DNA from: Paenibacillus_AR mesotrionivorans
GTDB lineage: Bacteria > Bacillota > Bacilli > Paenibacillales > NBRC-103111
DNA length: 64,000 nucleotides
Assembly: GCF_046098205.1 (NCBI RefSeq)
Contig: NZ_JBJURJ010000012.1
Coordinates: 1 to 64,000, forward strand
Reading direction: 5' to 3'
Numbering within the stretch: position 1 is the first letter of the stretch; each line of letters starts with the position of its first letter. The notes beneath the pieces were generated by a model that ran no database searches, had not been told where the DNA came from, and saw nothing but the letters and a program-made list of their open reading frames with translations. Below are positions 60,299 to 64,000 of the stretch, piece by piece. A program made the translations under genes and the position numbers.

Positions 60299-62377
60299 AT
60301 GCATTTGATCGGTGAAACGCTTGGCGGAAGATATGAGATTTTGGAGCGGGTCGGCGGCGGGGGAATGGCTTTGGTTTACAAAGCCCAGGACCTGTTGCTT
60401 AACCGCTACGTCGCCGTGAAGGTGCTGCGCCAGCAGTATGTCCACGATGAGGAGTTTATCCGGCGGTTCCGCCGGGAGGCCCAGTCTGCCGCATCCTTGT
60501 CCCATCCCAATGTTGTCAGTATGTACGACGTCGGCCAGGAAGGCGACAACCATTTTATCGTGATGGAATATGTGGAAGGGATGACCCTGAATGACCTGAT
60601 CCGGGAGAAAGCCCCCCTTCAGGTAGAGGATGCTCTGCATATTGCCACCCAGATTTGCGACGCGCTGGAGCATGCCCATCATAATCAGATTATACATAGG
60701 GATATCAAGCCCCATAACATTCTGATCGGCAAAAACGGGCGTATTAAGGTAACCGACTTCGGGATTGCCCGGGCGACAACCTCCTCTACCATCACGCAGA
60801 CCGGGTCTGTGGTCGGCTCGGTCCATTATTTCTCCCCGGAGCATGCCAAGGGGGTTTCCACCGGCGCCAAGTCAGACCTCTATTCCTTGGGGATCGTCCT
60901 CTACCAGATGCTGACGGGCAAGCTGCCCTTTTTGGGGGAAAGTCCTATCAGCGTTGCTTTGAAGCATCTTCAGGAGAATGTGGAGGAACCCCGCAAGGTG
61001 AACCCGCTGATTCCGCAAAGCGTGGAGAATATTATCCTGAAGGCCATGCGCAAAAATCCGGACGAGCGCTACCAGTCTGCTGCCGACATGCTCCAGGACC
61101 TGGAGACGGCTTTGGACCCCAAACGCCGCAACGAACCCAAGCTGACGTTTTTTGATGACGGCTTGGACGCGGATGCCACCCGGGTTGTGCCGGCCTTGCG
61201 TCCGGGGGCGGGACTCGAAGTGGATGAACGGAACGATTACGATGCGGAGCCACGGAAGAAGCGTAATATTTGGATCGCTCCGGCAATATGGACAGGTATT
61301 TTTCTTGTTTTTCTGGCGGTTATGTGGTTTTGGGTGATTCCCGGCTTCAAGGACAAGATCATTCCCAAGGATGTGGATGTGCCGCAGGTGGTAGGCAAAA
61401 TGCAGGCCGAAGGGGAAAGTCTTCTCACTCAAGCGGGCTTCCAGGTGGTGGTGGAGCCGCAATACAGCGATAAGCCGGAGGGACAAATCACGAAACAAAC
61501 GCCCGATAATGCGAAGCTGAAGGAAAAATCCAAGATCACGCTCTCCGTCAGCAAAGGCGCCGAGAAGCAGATGATGCAAAGCTACAAGGAAAGGCTCTTC
61601 AAGGATGTGAAGGCGGAGCTGCTGGCTGCAGGCTTAAAGCCGGAACAGATTCAATCCGAACCCAAATTTTCCGATCTGCCTGAGGATACGATCATCAGCC
61701 AGGAGCCGGGAGTGGGTGCCGAATTCGATCCTGTTAAAGGCACCGTGAAATTCTACGTCAGCAAAGGCAAGCAAATGGTCGTGATGCCTGATCTCATCAA
61801 CAGCACGGTGGCTGAAGCTGAGGCCAAGCTGATGGCTGTGGGGCTAAAGTTGGCTCCCGGAGACAAGGGCAAGGAAAATATTGAAAGCTTTGAGATTGCC
61901 TCCGGCCGGGTTGTGGATACGCATCCCTTCAAAAAGGGTGAATCCGTAGACCCCTCCGTGGAACTTAAGGTGTTCGTCAGCTCCGGCCAGCCTAAGGATG
62001 CTGGGACCTATAGTGCCAGCAAAAAGCTGACAGCTGCCACCAATGGGAAGTCCTCCATCTTCCGCATCGTGATTTCCGATGCCAGGGTTGAAAATGAGGA
62101 TTATAATACTTTGGAAGTTGTGGGGTCCGAGTTAACGACTGTCAAGGTAACCGTGACCAAGGCAAAAGGCGCCACCATCCTGATCTACCGTGATAATGTT
62201 CTGTGGGATTCGGAAACTGTTACCTACCAGAACTATCTGGACCAAAAGACGAAGCCGTCGGCTTCCCCGTCGCCGTCAGCACCCAGCGCAAGCCCGTCGC
62301 CTTCGGCCTCGCCTGCGGCAACTAAGGCTGCGCCTTCCGGGTCCGTTAAACCGAGTCCGACACCATCAGGAGGATGA
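60299..62377 (+). CDS. prkC: PASTA-domain Ser/Thr protein kinase
   Basis: The product (692 aa) is a membrane kinase that senses peptidoglycan fragments or lipid II and controls growth and spore germination. The kinase domain (about 10-270) has GGGGMALVYKA, the catalytic HRDIKPHNIL and DFGIARA, and an activation loop rich in Ser and Thr. One membrane helix (about 322-345) is followed by three PASTA repeats (about 365-580), a beta-type domain and a low-complexity Pro/Ser/Ala tail of about 40 residues. The tail makes it longer than B. subtilis PrkC (648 aa). GAGGGG lies just before the ATG. Confidence 0.95.
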   Translation: MHLIGETLGGRYEILERVGGGGMALVYKAQDLLLNRYVAVKVLRQQYVHDEEFIRRFRREAQSAASLSHPNVVSMYDVGQEGDNHFIVMEYVEGMTLNDLIREKAPLQVEDALHIATQICDALEHAHHNQIIHRDIKPHNILIGKNGRIKVTDFGIARATTSSTITQTGSVVGSVHYFSPEHAKGVSTGAKSDLYSLGIVLYQMLTGKLPFLGESPISVALKHLQENVEEPRKVNPLIPQSVENIILKAMRKNPDERYQSAADMLQDLETALDPKRRNEPKLTFFDDGLDADATRVVPALRPGAGLEVDERNDYDAEPRKKRNIWIAPAIWTGIFLVFLAVMWFWVIPGFKDKIIPKDVDVPQVVGKMQAEGESLLTQAGFQVVVEPQYSDKPEGQITKQTPDNAKLKEKSKITLSVSKGAEKQMMQSYKERLFKDVKAELLAAGLKPEQIQSEPKFSDLPEDTIISQEPGVGAEFDPVKGTVKFYVSKGKQMVVMPDLINSTVAEAEAKLMAVGLKLAPGDKGKENIESFEIASGRVVDTHPFKKGESVDPSVELKVFVSSGQPKDAGTYSASKKLTAATNGKSSIFRIVISDARVENEDYNTLEVVGSELTTVKVTVTKAKGATILIYRDNVLWDSETVTYQNYLDQKTKPSASPSPSAPSASPSPSASPAATKAAPSGSVKPSPTPSGG

Positions 62378-62383
62378 AATAAG

Positions 62384-63310
62384 ATGCCAGATGGTCTGAT
62401 TGTCAAAGCGTTAAGCGGTTATTATTATGTGCTGCCGGACGGGGAGGAGCCTGGCCAAGACGGCCAGCTTCCTACCGTGCAGTGCCGCGCCCGTGGTGTG
62501 TTTAAGAAACGCAGCATCAGCCCCTTGGTAGGGGACCGGGTCAGCTTCGAGCATTCGGAGAACAATGAAGGGACCGTTACCGAGATCCACAAGCGCCAAA
62601 GCGAGCTGATCCGCCCGCCGGTAGCCAATATCGAACAGGCGGTGCTGGTGTTTTCCCTGGATGAGCCGGCCTTGAACCTGCAGCTGCTGGACAAATTCCT
62701 GGTGCATATCGAGCATTCTGGCCTGGAGGCCGTGATTTGCTTCAGTAAGCAGGATTTGGTCAAAGGGGACGGCGACGGGGCGGATCAGCTGGATTCCAGC
62801 GCCGTGCAGAAGCTGTATGAGGAGATCGGCTACCGGGTTTTCATAACCAGTGCCAAGGAGGGGGAAGGCCTGGAGCCGGTCCGCCATATTCTGAAAGAAC
62901 GGCTCAGCGTATTCTCCGGGCAGTCCGGTGTGGGCAAATCCACGCTGCTGAATGCGCTGTTGCCAGAGCTGAACCTGGAGACGGGGGAAATCAGCATGCG
63001 CCTCGGCCGGGGCCGGCATACCACCCGCCACGTAGAGCTCCTGGCTCTGCCGGACGGCGGCTGGGTGGCGGATACGCCGGGCTTCAGCCAGCTGGATTTT
63101 ATGGAGATGGAGCCGGAGGATTTGGGCGGGACCTTCCGGGAGTTTCTGCCTCTGGCGGAGGAATGCCGCTTCCGCGGCTGCCTCCACCACAAGGAGCCGG
63201 GCTGCAGAGTCCGTGAGGAAGCGGAGGGCGGCGGCCGTGTGGCGCCAAGCCGGTATGAGCATTATCTGATCTTTTTGCAGGAGATGAAGGACAGGAAACG
63301 GAGGTATTGA
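62384..63310 (+). CDS. rsgA: Ribosome small subunit-dependent GTPase
   Basis: The product (308 aa) is the circularly permuted GTPase RsgA (YloQ/CpgA), which checks late maturation of the 30S subunit. An N-terminal OB fold (about 1-75) precedes the permuted G domain, with SKQDLV (G4), GQSGVGKSTLLN (G1), the T-rich switch GRGRHTTRHVEL and DTPG (G3). The C-terminal zinc site is CRFRGCLHHKEPGC. It is followed by rpe after one base. Confidence 0.96.
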   Translation: MPDGLIVKALSGYYYVLPDGEEPGQDGQLPTVQCRARGVFKKRSISPLVGDRVSFEHSENNEGTVTEIHKRQSELIRPPVANIEQAVLVFSLDEPALNLQLLDKFLVHIEHSGLEAVICFSKQDLVKGDGDGADQLDSSAVQKLYEEIGYRVFITSAKEGEGLEPVRHILKERLSVFSGQSGVGKSTLLNALLPELNLETGEISMRLGRGRHTTRHVELLALPDGGWVADTPGFSQLDFMEMEPEDLGGTFREFLPLAEECRFRGCLHHKEPGCRVREEAEGGGRVAPSRYEHYLIFLQEMKDRKRRY

Positions 63311-63311
63311 T

Positions 63312-63995
63312 ATGTCCATCTATATTGCCCCTTCTATTTTGTCCGCGGATTTTGCCCGGCTTGGGGAAGAAGTCCGGGAGGCGGAGCAGGCGGGAGCCGA
63401 TTTTATACACGTGGATGTGATGGATGGGCATTTTGTTCCCAACCTGACTCTGGGGCCGCTGGTGGTGCAAGCCATCCGGCCCGTAACCAAGCTGCCGCTG
63501 GATGTGCATCTTATGATTGAGAATCCGGATGCGTATATTCCGGCCTTTGCCAAAGCGGGCGCCAATTATATCACGGTCCATGCCGAGGCGTGCACCCATC
63601 TGCACCGGACCTTGGGCTTTATCCGCGAGAACGGGGTGAAGCCCGGCGTTGTGCTGAATCCGGCGACGCCGCTTGCGGCCATCGAGTATGTGCTGGACCA
63701 GGTGGAGATGGTGCTGCTGATGACGGTGAATCCCGGCTTCGGCGGGCAGAAGTACATACCGGCGGTCACCGGCAAGATTAAGGCCCTGCGGGACATGCTG
63801 GACGCCCGCGGACTTACGTCCGTGCTGATTGAGGTGGATGGCGGTGTCAACGCGGAGACAGCCCGTATGGTGGCTGAGGCGGGGGCGCAGGTGCTGGTGG
63901 CGGGCAATGCGGTTTTTGGCGAGCAGGACCGGGCGGAGGCTATCCGCAGCATCCGGGCATCCGGCTTGCAGGGATTTGAAGGGAGGAGCAAGTAA
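63312..63995 (+). CDS. rpe: Ribulose-phosphate 3-epimerase
   Basis: The product (227 aa) interconverts ribulose 5-phosphate and xylulose 5-phosphate in the pentose phosphate pathway. It is a TIM barrel with SADFARLGEEV, HVDVMDGHFVPN, LDVHLMI, VNPGFGGQK and EVDGGVN in the expected order. The gene is complete, with its stop codon at 63993-63995. The short tail after the barrel (GFEGRSK) is slightly longer than usual. Confidence 0.96.
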   Translation: MSIYIAPSILSADFARLGEEVREAEQAGADFIHVDVMDGHFVPNLTLGPLVVQAIRPVTKLPLDVHLMIENPDAYIPAFAKAGANYITVHAEACTHLHRTLGFIRENGVKPGVVLNPATPLAAIEYVLDQVEMVLLMTVNPGFGGQKYIPAVTGKIKALRDMLDARGLTSVLIEVDGGVNAETARMVAEAGAQVLVAGNAVFGEQDRAEAIRSIRASGLQGFEGRSK

Positions 63996-64000
63996 CGGTG
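63978..64000 (+). other. Ribosome site and possible GTG start of the next gene
   Basis: GGGAGGAG near the end of rpe is followed nine bases later by GTG at 63998-64000. In B. subtilis the gene after rpe is thiN; only the start could be in this window. Confidence 0.35.

Overview
The window is a chromosomal segment of a Gram-positive, spore-former-type Firmicute, most likely a Paenibacillus or close relative. The evidence is the gene order yicC-remA-gmk-rpoZ-coaBC-priA-def-fmt-rsmB-rlmN-prpC-prkC-rsgA-rpe (the Bacillus subtilis ylo region), the ricF/ylbG and rqcH/yloB neighbours, strong AGGAGG ribosome binding sites, S-layer-homology (SLH) anchoring, and large membrane-bound AraC regulators next to solute-binding lipoproteins. 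I saw no tRNA, rRNA, CRISPR array, prophage or complete transposase. About 51 protein genes are supported.

Layout. Bases 1-22,100 hold housekeeping and accessory genes in short units: a DEDDh exonuclease, rpsD with a long leader, a GAF-GAF-GGDEF diguanylate cyclase, a lipoprotein, a TVP38 membrane protein, an M29 aminopeptidase, an odd HPr-like protein, ylaN, a Ca2+/H+ exchanger, an Asp23 protein, ftsW, an M20 amidohydrolase and a CBS protein. These are followed by a bacterial XPB-type helicase with its partner gene and ricF, an asparaginase, ylbG, a LysR regulator, a PHP phosphoesterase and galU. Bases 22,100-34,400 look like a pectin-degradation locus: an SGNH hydrolase, a YesS-like membrane AraC regulator abutting a solute-binding lipoprotein, and a 2290-residue secreted enzyme combining pectin methylesterase, pectate lyase and three SLH repeats. 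Bases 34,800-44,900 carry rqcH, a Ca2+ P-type ATPase and a three-gene phosphorelay (hybrid kinase, CheR, receiver-kinase). Bases 45,100-64,000 carry dapF, a YitJ-like methionine/folate enzyme and the long essential operon from yicC to rpe, covering RNA decay, matrix control, GMP, RNA polymerase omega, CoA, replication restart, N-terminal formyl-methionine handling, rRNA methylation, Ser/Thr signalling and ribosome assembly.

The most unusual signal is in the gene-free stretches. At four places (72-256, 27033-27268, 50668-50856, 58160-58342) there are arrays of about 22-bp palindromes of the form TARCGGAA-N6-TTCCGYTA. Their centres are spaced short-long-short, near 51, 62 and 51 bp, close to five, six and five helical turns. 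A fifth array (34466-34640) has a different core but the same spacing (52, 60, 51). A second signal is a 79-bp element with two predicted stem-loops, in 3.5 tandem copies before the yitJ-like gene (46016-46296) and as one diverged copy before coaBC (50984-51060). Its differences preserve base pairing. A MITE-like element lies at 7182-7350.
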